Below, in pieces: positions 17,849 through 27,419 of a stretch of DNA of 50,748 bases. The notes under the pieces are model-generated. The model was not told the origin of the DNA. It searched no databases and saw nothing but the letters and a program-made list of their open reading frames with translations. The stretch spans positions 1-50,748 of the forward strand of contig JAOAJI010000005.1 in the NCBI GenBank assembly GCA_026414265.1, given 5' to 3'. Both the position numbers and the translations under genes were made by a program. Every line of letters starts with the position of its first letter. Position 1 is the first letter of the stretch. The stretch is from Microcaldota archaeon. Lineage in GTDB: Archaea; Micrarchaeota; Micrarchaeia; Anstonellales; SKW190.

Positions 17849-18799
17849 ATGAACGTCAAAAAGTTTTATGATAGATTTGTCTCAGAATACAGTTTCCTAA
17901 AAGACAAAAAAATCATAGCAGCTTTGAGCGGAGGAATTGACTCAACAGTGGCAAGCATCCTGATAAGAAAAGTAACACAAAAGCATAATTTCAAGTGTTT
18001 TTTTGTTGACACTGGATTAATGCGAATAGCTGATCTAGAGAATATAGAATATATCAAAAACAGGTTCGATTTAGAAATACACATCTTGAACAGACAAGAA
18101 GAATTTTTTGACGCTCTCAAAGGAGTCACTGATCCGGAAAAAAAGAGAAAGATAATTGGTAATCTATTTATCAAAATATTAGAAGAGCAAGCCAGAGAAT
18201 TTAATTCTGAATACCTTTTGCAAGGAACTATTGCACCAGATTGGATAGAAAGCGGAGTAGGTAGAGCAACGATCAAAAGCCATCACAATGTTGCTGGACT
18301 ACCTGAAAAAATGAACTTAAAGTTGATCGAGCCTTTGAGAGATTTGTATAAGCATGAAGTACGTGAACTTGCCGTTTTTTTAGGCATGGACAAAAGAATG
18401 ATAAATAGACAACCATTTCCAGGACCTGGATTGGCAGTAAGGATTATCGGAGAAGTAACCAGACAAAAAGCAGATATTTTAAGAAGGGCAACAGACATTT
18501 TAGAGAAAGAAATAGAAAAAGAACACTATTCTGGAAACCTAGAGAAGTTGCCTTGGCAATATTTCTGTGCCTACTTTCCAATAAAAACAGTTGGTGTAAA
18601 AGGCGACGAGCGAGCATACAACGAAACCATAGTTATTAGAATCGTTGATTCAGTAGACGGAATGACTGCTAATTTTAGCAAAATAAATCACGAACTGTTA
18701 GAGAGAATAAGTACGAGAATAACTAACGAGATTCCTGTAGTAGGTAGAGTGCTTTTTGACATAACAAACAAACCTCCTGCAACAATAGAATATGAATAA
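17849..18799 (+). CDS. guaAb: GMP synthase subunit B (ATP-pyrophosphatase)
   Basis: Converts XMP to GMP by adenylation and amination; in many archaea it is separate from the glutaminase subunit. The PP-loop is ALSGGIDSTVAS (about 25-36). LLQGTIAPDWIESG, NVAGLPEKMNLKLIEPLRDLYKHEVRELA and RQPFPGPGLAVRIIGEV are family signatures, and the C-terminal dimerisation domain ends NKPPATIEYE. The length of 316 residues fits. GTGATC lies 3 bases before the ATG. No subunit A gene is in the window, so the amide-transferring partner must be elsewhere. Confidence 0.95.
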   Translation: MNVKKFYDRFVSEYSFLKDKKIIAALSGGIDSTVASILIRKVTQKHNFKCFFVDTGLMRIADLENIEYIKNRFDLEIHILNRQEEFFDALKGVTDPEKKRKIIGNLFIKILEEQAREFNSEYLLQGTIAPDWIESGVGRATIKSHHNVAGLPEKMNLKLIEPLRDLYKHEVRELAVFLGMDKRMINRQPFPGPGLAVRIIGEVTRQKADILRRATDILEKEIEKEHYSGNLEKLPWQYFCAYFPIKTVGVKGDERAYNETIVIRIVDSVDGMTANFSKINHELLERISTRITNEIPVVGRVLFDITNKPPATIEYE

Positions 18800-18895
18800 T
18801 TAGGTTCTAAGTACAGGCACAAAGTTTTTATTTTATTGCTCTTATAGTCATCTATCATATTCTGTAGCTAATTTAATTATTGTCTCCATAGCAAA

Positions 18896-18970
18896 GGGCC
18901 CGTAACTCAGCTTGGCCAGAGTGTCTGACTTTTAATCAGAAAGTCGTGGGTTCGAATCCCACCGGGCCCG
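18896..18970 (+). tRNA. tRNA-Lys (anticodon UUU)
   Basis: Acceptor GGGCCCG (18896-18902) pairs with CGGGCCC (18963-18969), discriminator G. Anticodon stem TCTGA/TCAGA encloses CTTTTAA, giving UUU. T arm GTGGG-TTCGAAT-CCCAC. ATTTAATTA about 25 bases upstream is a probable TATA box. Confidence 0.96.
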
Positions 18971-19031
18971 TTGACACTTACATATACTTAGATGACATTA
19001 AGTTTCAAAGCAGTTGTTATTATTTTCCTTG

Positions 19032-20831
19032 TTATTCAACTGTAACTGATTTAGCTAAGTTTCTTGGTTTATCTGGATTTAAGTTATTTTCAACTGTCAT
19101 TCTGTAAGCGAAGTATTGCAATGGTACAATATAAGAAATAGGAGAAAACAACTCTGGTATCATTTCCATTACGATCGAATAATTCGACAACTTAACAACG
19201 TCTTGATTGTCTGTTACAGTTACTATTTTAGCACCTCTGCTTTTACATTCCAAGATGTTCGACTCAATTTTCTTAACTAAAGAATCAGATGGAGAAATCG
19301 CGATAACTGTTGCTTTATCTGTAATAAGAGATAAAGGCCCGTGTTTAAGTTCACCTGCAGGAAATGCTTCTGCATGCTTATAAGAAATTTCTTTGAGCTT
19401 AAGAGCAGCTTCTAAAGCAGTAGGATAACTCAGACCTCTACCGATAAAATAGAAATCGTTTTCTGACTTGAGTTCTTTAGCTATCTTTTCTACATTCGTC
19501 AGACTATTATTATTTTTTAAAAAATTACCAACTATTTCTCTAAACTCTTTCAACTTCTCTAATTCTGCTGAATTATTAACCAATGAAAAAGCTATTTTGT
19601 ATAGAATGATCAATTGCGCTATGTACGTTTTCGTTGCAACCACTGAAATCTCAGGTCCAGAGTTCATGTACAATTGCAAATCAGATTCTCTGGAGATAGA
19701 AGAACCATAATGGTTTGTTAAACTAACTATTTTTACTCCTTTTCTTTTTGCGTTCTTTACAGCAGTTAAAGTGTCCAATGTTTCTCCTGACTGGCTAATA
19801 GCTATTAATAAATCATTAGCGTTAGCAGGATTGAGATACACATACTCTGAAGAATGGTATACATGTACGTCTCTTCGACAGACTTTGTTAAATACGTATT
19901 TTGCAACTAAAGCAGCATGATAACTTGTACCACAAGCTGTTATGTAAATATTATTTGAAGAATCGATAGCAGATAACACATCAGAAACATCAGAAGCAAA
20001 AGCGTTAGGAATCACTTCAGGAATTTCTTTTATTTCCTTAAGCATAAAGTAATCGTAGTTAGACTTGTCTGCTTGTGTGTAATGAAATTTAGTTTCAATT
20101 ACTTGTTTGGTCTTTAAAGAATTACCAGAAATGTCAAAAACCTTTATACCATCTTTGGCGTCAATAAATCCATATTCGTTATCTTCAAGAATTATGAACT
20201 TGTTTGTTAATTTTAGTGTACTCATAGACGCCATGTCAGAAGAACAATAATAATTATCACTGTTATTGCCTACGCCAATACCTATTACTAAAGGATTAAC
20301 CAACTTCGCAAAGTATATTCTGTTTTCTTTATTATTAATACACAAAATAGCAAATGTTCCTTGTAGTTCAAGTACTGCTTGATGAAACGCTATTTGAAAG
20401 TCTTTGTGCTTTTTAAATTTGTCTGCAATTAGATGGGCTATAACTTCAGAATCAGTCTCTGAAGAAAAATTGTAACCTTTCTCAAGTAATTCTTTCTTTA
20501 AGGTCAAATAATTCTCAATTATTCCGTTATGGATTATAGCTATGGTCGAATCTTCATCAGTATGCGGATGTGCGTTCTCATTACAAGGTTTTCCATGAGT
20601 TGCCCATCTGGTATGCCCTATGGCTATTTTTGAATCTTTTAAAGAATCGATGTCTTTAAAGACTAATGAAATTACGTTTTTGACTTCACCTGTTGCTTTA
20701 TATACCTTAATTTTAGAATCTTTCTTTACTGCTATACCTGCAGAATCATAACCTCTGTATTCTAGAGCTATTAATCCGTTCATTACTCTTTCTACTGCCT
20801 TATCGCCAATAACACCTATTATTCCGCACAT
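19032..20831 (-). CDS. glmS: Glucosamine-fructose-6-phosphate aminotransferase
   Basis: Makes glucosamine-6-phosphate from fructose-6-phosphate and glutamine, first step to UDP-GlcNAc for surface glycans. N-terminal Cys2 starts the Ntn glutaminase domain (MCGIIGVIGD; RGYDSAGIA; GHTRWATHGKPCNENAHPH; HNGIIENY). Two SIS domains follow (TACGTSYHAALVAKY; ISQSGETLDTL; FIGRGLSYPTALEAALKLKEISYKHAEAFPAGELKHGP), and the conserved end DKPRNLAKSVTVE is present. Its 599 residues are normal. TATA-like AATATTTAATC about 25 bases before the ATG suggests a leaderless transcript. Confidence 0.97.
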   Translation of the reverse strand: MCGIIGVIGDKAVERVMNGLIALEYRGYDSAGIAVKKDSKIKVYKATGEVKNVISLVFKDIDSLKDSKIAIGHTRWATHGKPCNENAHPHTDEDSTIAIIHNGIIENYLTLKKELLEKGYNFSSETDSEVIAHLIADKFKKHKDFQIAFHQAVLELQGTFAILCINNKENRIYFAKLVNPLVIGIGVGNNSDNYYCSSDMASMSTLKLTNKFIILEDNEYGFIDAKDGIKVFDISGNSLKTKQVIETKFHYTQADKSNYDYFMLKEIKEIPEVIPNAFASDVSDVLSAIDSSNNIYITACGTSYHAALVAKYVFNKVCRRDVHVYHSSEYVYLNPANANDLLIAISQSGETLDTLTAVKNAKRKGVKIVSLTNHYGSSISRESDLQLYMNSGPEISVVATKTYIAQLIILYKIAFSLVNNSAELEKLKEFREIVGNFLKNNNSLTNVEKIAKELKSENDFYFIGRGLSYPTALEAALKLKEISYKHAEAFPAGELKHGPLSLITDKATVIAISPSDSLVKKIESNILECKSRGAKIVTVTDNQDVVKLSNYSIVMEMIPELFSPISYIVPLQYFAYRMTVENNLNPDKPRNLAKSVTVE

Positions 20832-20902
20832 GAATTAAGATGTAAAGGAATGGGATTAAATATTATATTGTTTATAAAATAATCATCTACGGTGGTCAAT
20901 AG

Positions 20903-21736
20903 ATGGTTTCAGTCGTTCTAAGTGCAAACAAATTCGCCTATGTGGTACTAGGTATTTCTGCTGCAGCGTTATTGATAGCTTTTACCTTACCTACTGCAAA
21001 TGACTACTTAACTTTTGTTAAAATTCTTGCTACATTTTTAACTGCGTTAACAGCTCTAATTTCATTGCTCATTTACAAATATGGTTATATCATCATTCCT
21101 CAAATTACCAAGAGACTGAAGATAACTACACCTTTACCTTTGTATTTTGAAATTTCTCCGACTCAAGATACTATACTTGCCACTGATGGCAATCTATACT
21201 ATGCAAGTGCTTTCGTAGGCCTCAATATATTCAAGTCAGCAATAGAAAGACCCGAATCTGAAATGACCACTTACATGAAATCATTTGAACGTGCGATATC
21301 AGGTCTCAGATATGTCACAAAAATTTCTTATCTGATTTATGTAATAGATATCACCAAGAAAAGAGAATCCATTAAAGAAAAAATATACACTGTCCAATAC
21401 AAACTGAACAGGGAAAGAGAAAAAACAGACCCTGACCCTATAACTATCGAAAAACTCGAAAACGAACTGGCTTTGTGGCAAACAGAACTAGAGAGATTGA
21501 CAGCAGGAAACAAACCTATGGCTATTGTTGCATATGTCCAAACAACGGCAATAGGAGTGAGCAGAGAACAAGCAGTCGCTGTGGCAAAAAGACAGGCAGA
21601 AGAAATAAAAGCTTGGATACAGAACTCTTTAGCCGTAGATGCAAGAATATTAACAGCTGAAGACATGCTTAGATGCTTTGATTGGGAATTTATGATTCCT
21701 AGGGAATACGCAGAACTTGACCAACAATTAAACTGA
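20903..21736 (+). CDS. Two-pass membrane protein resembling the VirB4/TraC N-terminal region
   Basis: A 277-residue protein with two membrane helices at about 10-29 and 36-60 and a cytoplasmic domain. The soluble part (GNLYYASAFVGLNIF; ATYMKSF-like FERAISGLRY; a Glu/Lys coiled segment at 155-195; MAIVAYVQTTAIGVSREQAVAVAKRQAEEIKAWI; DARILTAEDMLRCFDW) resembles the N-terminal domain of VirB4/TrbE-type ATPases, which is normally fused to the motor. The motor is the next gene, about 35 bases downstream, so I read this as the split-off half. CGGTGGT precedes the ATG and TTTATAAAA lies about 28 bases upstream. Homology is pattern-based and needs a profile search. Confidence 0.62.
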   Translation: MVSVVLSANKFAYVVLGISAAALLIAFTLPTANDYLTFVKILATFLTALTALISLLIYKYGYIIIPQITKRLKITTPLPLYFEISPTQDTILATDGNLYYASAFVGLNIFKSAIERPESEMTTYMKSFERAISGLRYVTKISYLIYVIDITKKRESIKEKIYTVQYKLNREREKTDPDPITIEKLENELALWQTELERLTAGNKPMAIVAYVQTTAIGVSREQAVAVAKRQAEEIKAWIQNSLAVDARILTAEDMLRCFDWEFMIPREYAELDQQLN

Positions 21737-21771
21737 TAGATAATTAAACATTGACACTAGGTAGGATCTGT

Positions 21772-23328
21772 ATGGGATGGCTAAAAATTTGCGAAGTAGA
21801 TAACCAATCAATTTCGATGAGAAATATATTAGTTATGCCCCCTGAACCTCCTGCAGATTATCTAATGCACGACATAGCAGATTCTATCTACATAGGAAGA
21901 ACACGAATATTTAATATTCCATTTCATTGGCATCATAAGTACCTTACCAATCCTCATATTTGTGTAGTAGGGATTACTGGAGCAGGTAAATCATACTTTG
22001 TAAAAACGTTTTTGGTTAGGACAAGTTTAGTGTGGGGAACTAATGCAATCATCATAGACTGGGCAGGTGAATACAAAGATTGGGTTGCTAGTACTAATGG
22101 TAAAATAGTCTCTTTAGGCTCTGGAAACTACATTAATTTACTAGATTTAGGAGGAATGACCCCTAATGTCAGAATTAAACAAATAATAAGAAGTTTAGAA
22201 CTTCTTACAGATATTGGAAATTATCCAGAACAAAAAAGATTGACAGAGCTTGCTATAGAAAAAGCATACTTAGAGAATGGTTTTAAGCTAAGTGAAACCA
22301 AACAAGTTGACCAATTGGGTAGACCATTAAAAGTACCTACTCTAAAGGACGTTGTCAGAATATTAGAGGAGAAACTTGCAAAAGGCGATTACGAATTTCC
22401 TGCAGAATTAGAAAATGCAATTTACAGACTAAAACAATTCACCAAAGAAGGCCAAGACTACTTTGCCAGACAAAGTACACTTGATCTTGAAAACTTGACT
22501 AAATCAGGATTAGTAGACATAGACCTCTCGAAATTACCAGACGAAGTATTTAGAGCATTGTCTGCATTGACCATTTTACAGTTTTTGAAAGAAAAAATGA
22601 GACAAGAGGGCTGGGCAAAGGAAAAAGGAGTTAAATTATATATTGTACTAGATGAAGCATGGAAAATAGCCAAGGAAGAGAATAGCGATGCTGTAATGAT
22701 TGTAAGAGAAGGAAGAAAATATCAATTCGGGTTGATAGTTGCATCACAAAACCCTACTGACATAAGCGAAGCAATCTTTAGCAACGTGGGAACAACTTTT
22801 ATTCTTAAGATAAAATTCGAAAAGTATTTGGACTATTTACAAGGTACCTTGAACTTTTCAGATTTTATAAAAGAAGAGATTAGGAATTTAGGAGTAGGAC
22901 AAGCAGCTGTCAATTTGGCATGGACTGTTTCATCTGATTTTTCACAAACTTTTATTATAGACCACATTGAAGGCGAAGAACCCAGAAAAGAATACTTTAT
23001 AGATTTAGGGAGTGTCCTTGGTGATGATATGGCACAAACACTAGCTATTAGAAAAGATGATTTGAGAAAGAGATTAAAGCTTTATGGTGTTAATGAGACA
23101 CAAATAGAAGAAGTTAATTCAACCTTTGACAAGGGAAACAGACACATGGATATCGTAAACTTCGTAGTACTCTTAGACAAATTTGGTATCTCTAGAAGCA
23201 ATATTACATCCTTGCTCAAAGACTTAGGCCTTGATGACAGCACAATAATAAATATATTTACTAAAGTAGATTATAAGAAATTGGATATCATGAGTGAAGA
23301 AATGACTCAATTAGAATTAGACCAATAA
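21772..23328 (+). CDS. VirB4/HerA-like secretion ATPase
   Basis: A 518-residue motor ATPase of the VirB4/HerA-FtsK group. Walker A is VGITGAGKSYF (about 67-77), then IIIDWAGEYKDW, Walker B LYIVLDEAWK (about 285-295), a sensor-like REGRKYQFGLIVASQNPTDIS and an Arg-containing segment. LDLENLTKSGLVDIDLSKLP is the stretch preceding Walker B in VirB4/HerA proteins. The C-terminal 90 residues are helical, possibly a protein-binding tail. A TTG start would add seven residues; ATG at 21772 lies 6 bases after GGTAGGA. The preceding gene supplies the membrane part. Expected role: power substrate transfer or pilus assembly at the membrane. Confidence 0.85.
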   Translation: MGWLKICEVDNQSISMRNILVMPPEPPADYLMHDIADSIYIGRTRIFNIPFHWHHKYLTNPHICVVGITGAGKSYFVKTFLVRTSLVWGTNAIIIDWAGEYKDWVASTNGKIVSLGSGNYINLLDLGGMTPNVRIKQIIRSLELLTDIGNYPEQKRLTELAIEKAYLENGFKLSETKQVDQLGRPLKVPTLKDVVRILEEKLAKGDYEFPAELENAIYRLKQFTKEGQDYFARQSTLDLENLTKSGLVDIDLSKLPDEVFRALSALTILQFLKEKMRQEGWAKEKGVKLYIVLDEAWKIAKEENSDAVMIVREGRKYQFGLIVASQNPTDISEAIFSNVGTTFILKIKFEKYLDYLQGTLNFSDFIKEEIRNLGVGQAAVNLAWTVSSDFSQTFIIDHIEGEEPRKEYFIDLGSVLGDDMAQTLAIRKDDLRKRLKLYGVNETQIEEVNSTFDKGNRHMDIVNFVVLLDKFGISRSNITSLLKDLGLDDSTIINIFTKVDYKKLDIMSEEMTQLELDQ

Positions 23329-23354
23329 GATTAACATATTACTACGGTGATTTT

Positions 23355-23837
23355 TTGACCTCTAAAAGTAAAATGCATGAAAATTACCATAAGATGCCCA
23401 TATGTATTGTATGCGGTACTGAACTGCCTGGACTGATGATAAAGGACGCAAAAAAAATTTATGAAGAGGATATAGTTTTAGTAACATTAAGAAAAATAAA
23501 AAATATTATAATGCCTGGAAAAACAGGTATTCACCAACTTTATGTGTGTAATAACTGCTTAGATAGATACAAAGAAAAAAGAAAAAGATATGAATCAACT
23601 ATGAATACGATAATCGTAATCGCTGTTCTTTTATCTATTATTGTGATAATTTTGCCTCTAATGTATGTGCGATTACCTGACTTGGTGAGTGTGATTTTCT
23701 CTGTTGTCTTTCTATTAATGTTTGTTGTTTTAGCAACGCTATCTTACGTACCTCCACTCGAAGAATCCAAGCATAAAAATTCATCACAACACGTCGAATC
23801 TATGAAACAATCAACAGAATTAAAAAACAAAAACTAA
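23355..23837 (+). CDS. Zinc-ribbon, two-pass membrane protein
   Basis: A 160-residue protein I do not recognise. CIVCG (about 17-21) and CNNC (about 65-68) form a four-Cys zinc ribbon on the cytoplasmic side, followed by hydrophobic helices at about 84-106 and 110-131 and a polar tail. It begins with TTG at 23355, 5 bases after GGTGAT; ATG at 23373 is the alternative. It lies 26 bases after the VirB4-like ATPase and is followed immediately by the next gene, so all four genes from 20903 probably form one transcript and this may be an accessory subunit. Confidence 0.7.
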   Translation: MTSKSKMHENYHKMPICIVCGTELPGLMIKDAKKIYEEDIVLVTLRKIKNIIMPGKTGIHQLYVCNNCLDRYKEKRKRYESTMNTIIVIAVLLSIIVIILPLMYVRLPDLVSVIFSVVFLLMFVVLATLSYVPPLEESKHKNSSQHVESMKQSTELKNKN

Positions 23838-23855
23838 TTTATGTTAGTGACTCTT

Positions 23856-24632
23856 ATGCCATTGCCAAATTCGTCAGCATCTTCAACTAAAGAAAAGAAA
23901 ATTGAACAACAAGAAGAACAACAAAAACAACAGTTTGGGGCAAGCAAATTTGTTCTTCCAGTAGAGCTATTATCATCTATTGACTCTGTTTATGATAAAC
24001 TTATTCAGTTAAACAGTATCAATACAATTAAGAGTGATAACAAAGTAACTATACTGAATGTAATTACAAGAGACATTAATAAAAAACCTGCAATATTTAC
24101 CATGATACAATTCGAAGAAAACTTTATCACTGTAACGTATACTTATGGACCTGGAATGAGTCCGAAAAAAAAGTTCTTAGAAACTATGAGTTTCTTGTTA
24201 AACATATTAACTATATTAAAAGATGATTACAAAGTCGATGTTAGTTTGATTAATCAATTACTAACCAAGATATTAGACGAACTAAAAGATTTTGCTGATT
24301 TAAAATATGAGGCATTACATTCTTTATACGACAACTTGAACCAACAATATTTGCAAGCTTTAAAAGAATTAAAAAATCTAAAGGACGCTAATGACCAACT
24401 GATAATAGATAATTATAATCTAAAAACAAAAAACAACCAACTTATTGCAAAACTAGAAAAATTTACGAACCTTTCTGATGATGTTTTAAAAGCTAAAATT
24501 CAAGAATGGATAATTGCAAACAAAGGCGAAATAGACATAATTGAGTTTGCAAAAGTATATAATGTCTACGAAGGTAGAGTTGAAGAAATATTAAGGCAGT
24601 TGATGGATGAAGGCTTTCTGGAAAGCAAGTAG
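23856..24632 (+). CDS. Coiled-coil protein with C-terminal winged helix-like domain
   Basis: A 258-residue cytoplasmic protein without a recognised family. A Gln/Glu/Lys-rich N-terminus is followed by a globular part (TILNVITRDINKKPAIFTMIQFEENFITVTYTYG split across about 65-100), a coiled coil at about 165-215, and a final 45 residues (IQEWIIANKGEIDIIEFAKVYNVYEGRVEEILRQLMDEGFLESK in pieces) that look like a winged helix. ATG at 23841 would overlap the previous stop region and has no ribosome binding site; GTGACT lies 5 bases before ATG 23856. Last gene of the VirB4-like cluster; it may regulate or cap the ATPase. Confidence 0.65.
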   Translation: MPLPNSSASSTKEKKIEQQEEQQKQQFGASKFVLPVELLSSIDSVYDKLIQLNSINTIKSDNKVTILNVITRDINKKPAIFTMIQFEENFITVTYTYGPGMSPKKKFLETMSFLLNILTILKDDYKVDVSLINQLLTKILDELKDFADLKYEALHSLYDNLNQQYLQALKELKNLKDANDQLIIDNYNLKTKNNQLIAKLEKFTNLSDDVLKAKIQEWIIANKGEIDIIEFAKVYNVYEGRVEEILRQLMDEGFLESK

Positions 24633-24648
24633 TAAGAAAAATTGATCA

Positions 24649-27390
24649 TTATTTGTAAGAACTCAAATAATTAATAACCTCATCTACCGTCATTATCTTT
24701 AATGTTTTTTTAAGGAATGCTATCTTTAAATCCATATATCTGACGTCATCTGAATAAAGTGATTCAATAAATCTGTTTTTATCTTCTAAATCCCCTAAAA
24801 CAAGAATTACTTCTTCACGCATCAAGTAAGGAAGCATGTGGAAACTCGTTTGCGACTTTTCAGATATAACAAATAGATAAACTTCTTTAGTCGAAAACAC
24901 GAAAGTAAAATTAGGCTTATCAGGTTCTAATTTCAACTCATATTTTATTGCAAGTGACAATGCCTTTTCTCTTATCATTCTGATTACAGACAAATATTTC
25001 ACGTCATAAAGTGAGTTAGATTCCCATGCAGATGGACAATAATAATTTCTATACCTTTTGATAAGGCCTTTTTCTATTAAAGACGAAAGGATTATTTCTA
25101 AATTATAATCGTTTATTATCAATTTCTTTCCTTTTACATCCATATCGTATATGGTTTTTTTAAGCTCCTCTATAGTCAAAGGCATGTATTCCCATCCATA
25201 TTTTCTGTTCGCCCTCTGGAAAAGTCCCAAAATAAATTCTGGCTTTACTTTAACCTTGTTGATCTTACTAAGAGGGAAATCCGGAACAGTCAAATAGTAC
25301 ATCTTTTCCTCAGGCGCTCTGATAAGTCTCGAAACAAATACAAAAATAAAAGCACCGATTAACATTACTAAGTAAATCGGGTCCTCATACCAAATGTAAG
25401 GCTTCAAATAATTAAGTTTAAGCTCAATTGAGTATCTTTTCTTTTCTTCTATTTGTTTGTCTTTAGGTAAAAAAACAAATCTAAAAGTGTGCTCACCTAC
25501 AGTAGCAGCTTCGTTTATCGAAACATCAAATGAAGAACCGTTTACTCTTCCAATGTAACGTGAATCATAATAAATATCAACATAATCTACTGGATAAAGC
25601 TTATTGGTTGTTTTTGAAACTATACTAAAATTAAATTTTCCTTTTGCCCAATCACCGATCCCTATGAAAGGAAGTACCATGGGTTCATCTAGCATCACGT
25701 AAGTCTTTCCTATTACTTTTGTTTCTTCCATGTCTTTTGAGGCAACAATAACGTAGCCCCCAGGAGGCACAGGAAGGTCTACTTGCTTACCAATAATCTT
25801 TAAATTAACTAAAAAAGGCCCTCCTTGTAATTTTTGAGTATGTAGTTTTTTTTCTCCTTGATAAATGTGCAGATATACATCACTTAATTCATTTGTAAAC
25901 TCATTGAAGTCCAAAGTTAGCACAGGTTTTATTTCACTGATCAAATTAGATACTATAAACGCATATCCTTGAGGAGGTTCAAAATACAACATTCCTTCAT
26001 GCTCAGTTACAGTCCTATGAAATAATAACTTTTTATATTCGGTATTAGTGGACGTTATACCTTGAAAGATAATGGCATAGTATAGAGAGTCTAAATTATA
26101 ATCCAAGTTATCTACTAAAACTATATTTGCTTCTTCAGTTAAATTGCCTTTACTTTTTTTGTAATAAGAGTAGTACTCTAAATTAATCAGTACCTGTGAA
26201 ACATCATCAACAGAATCTTCAATAGACCCCCAACCAACTGATAAAGGAACTGGAAAAAATATTATACCCCCCAATCCAGTTTCACTCACAATCATCTGTA
26301 GCCCATTATCTAATACCTTCATTGAACTTTGATCACCCAACACAATGTATTCTCTACTCATCAACTTTAGTTTAGAGAGCTTTTGTAAGTTTGATTCTTG
26401 ATTACTATATCCAGGAGTACCTTTTTTTAACATTTTAATACCGGTATCATACTCTGAATTCATAGAAGTTTGCACTACTTTTCCATCACTTTTAACTGCC
26501 CTGTCAAAGCTATCTCCAACGTAAAAAATTAATATGTCCTTTGAAAGTAAATCCTTGATTAATTTACCTTTATTTTCTAAAAATTCTATTGGAATGTAAT
26601 TAACCGGAATTATAAGTATAGAATTCTCTGATATTTCTTCTAAGTCCTCTAGCTCTATCATTACAGGATATATGCCTGAATCAGCAAGTTTTTGTTTTAA
26701 TAAATTAACAAAGCCAAGATATGATTCCTGATATTGATGATAAACTAAAGGGTTTAGTTCTAAGATAAACACATTTGTTTTGAATGGTTGCTTTGACAAA
26801 AATACCGTATATGAAAGATTGGTTAGGTTCATATATGTAACATTTACCAATGAATAGAAAACCTTGTAATTCATATTATCCTTTGAATATGGAACTAATC
26901 CACCGTCAAATTCATCAACTTTTAATAATGTTTTTAAAAATTCAGATTCAGAAACAGTTTGACTACCAGCTTGAATAAATATTAAATAAACCGAAAAAGT
27001 AACAAAAGCGATAAAGACAAACATGACGCCTAAAAGCTTTTTGGCTAAGCTAGTAGGCGAAATAACCTTTATTTTCCTTAACTCAGAATCCGTAACTGTT
27101 TGTTTTTTATCACCCTTCTTCTCACTTTTGATAACATCTAATTCTTTTTCCTTATAATCTTCTTTCATCTTTTTTATTTCTAGTAAACCAAGTTCAACTA
27201 AGGAATTACGGATTCCATAAACTACTCTCGCAATGAAAGGTAGTGCCTCTATATCTTTAAATGAATAATATCTCTTGGCATCAAATCTTTTCTTTATCGC
27301 AAAATAAAATTTTCTTCTAAAAATTTTGAGTTTAGATTTTTGTTCCTGTAGAGAATCTTGATCCTGCTTTTGGTTATCCGTCTCAACCAT
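24649..27390 (-). CDS. Large two-pass membrane protein with extracellular and cytoplasmic domains
   Basis: A 913-residue protein I do not recognise. Order: basic cytoplasmic segment (1-120), membrane helix (about 122-144), a long exterior region (about 145-650) with beta-rich repeats near its end (PVPPGGYVIVASKD; IYYDSRYIGRVNGSSFDV; EHTFRFVFLPKDKQ), a second helix (about 658-678), and a cytoplasmic domain of about 230 residues that includes a winged-helix-like part (LEIILSSLIEKGLIKRYRNYYCP) and a basic end. It follows the NAD kinase gene by 29 bases and converges on the VirB4-like cluster. Topology suggests a surface sensor or envelope-spanning scaffold; linkage to the transfer system is only positional. 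Confidence 0.75.
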   Translation of the reverse strand: MVETDNQKQDQDSLQEQKSKLKIFRRKFYFAIKKRFDAKRYYSFKDIEALPFIARVVYGIRNSLVELGLLEIKKMKEDYKEKELDVIKSEKKGDKKQTVTDSELRKIKVISPTSLAKKLLGVMFVFIAFVTFSVYLIFIQAGSQTVSESEFLKTLLKVDEFDGGLVPYSKDNMNYKVFYSLVNVTYMNLTNLSYTVFLSKQPFKTNVFILELNPLVYHQYQESYLGFVNLLKQKLADSGIYPVMIELEDLEEISENSILIIPVNYIPIEFLENKGKLIKDLLSKDILIFYVGDSFDRAVKSDGKVVQTSMNSEYDTGIKMLKKGTPGYSNQESNLQKLSKLKLMSREYIVLGDQSSMKVLDNGLQMIVSETGLGGIIFFPVPLSVGWGSIEDSVDDVSQVLINLEYYSYYKKSKGNLTEEANIVLVDNLDYNLDSLYYAIIFQGITSTNTEYKKLLFHRTVTEHEGMLYFEPPQGYAFIVSNLISEIKPVLTLDFNEFTNELSDVYLHIYQGEKKLHTQKLQGGPFLVNLKIIGKQVDLPVPPGGYVIVASKDMEETKVIGKTYVMLDEPMVLPFIGIGDWAKGKFNFSIVSKTTNKLYPVDYVDIYYDSRYIGRVNGSSFDVSINEAATVGEHTFRFVFLPKDKQIEEKKRYSIELKLNYLKPYIWYEDPIYLVMLIGAFIFVFVSRLIRAPEEKMYYLTVPDFPLSKINKVKVKPEFILGLFQRANRKYGWEYMPLTIEELKKTIYDMDVKGKKLIINDYNLEIILSSLIEKGLIKRYRNYYCPSAWESNSLYDVKYLSVIRMIREKALSLAIKYELKLEPDKPNFTFVFSTKEVYLFVISEKSQTSFHMLPYLMREEVILVLGDLEDKNRFIESLYSDDVRYMDLKIAFLKKTLKIMTVDEVINYLSSYK

Positions 27391-27419
27391 AATTTATAAC
27401 CACACATTGGCACTTTAAC

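Noticed and set aside
20903-21736. PrgI-like protein
   Set aside because: The two-helix start is similar in outline, but 277 residues and the long cytoplasmic domain fit a VirB4 N-terminal region better.
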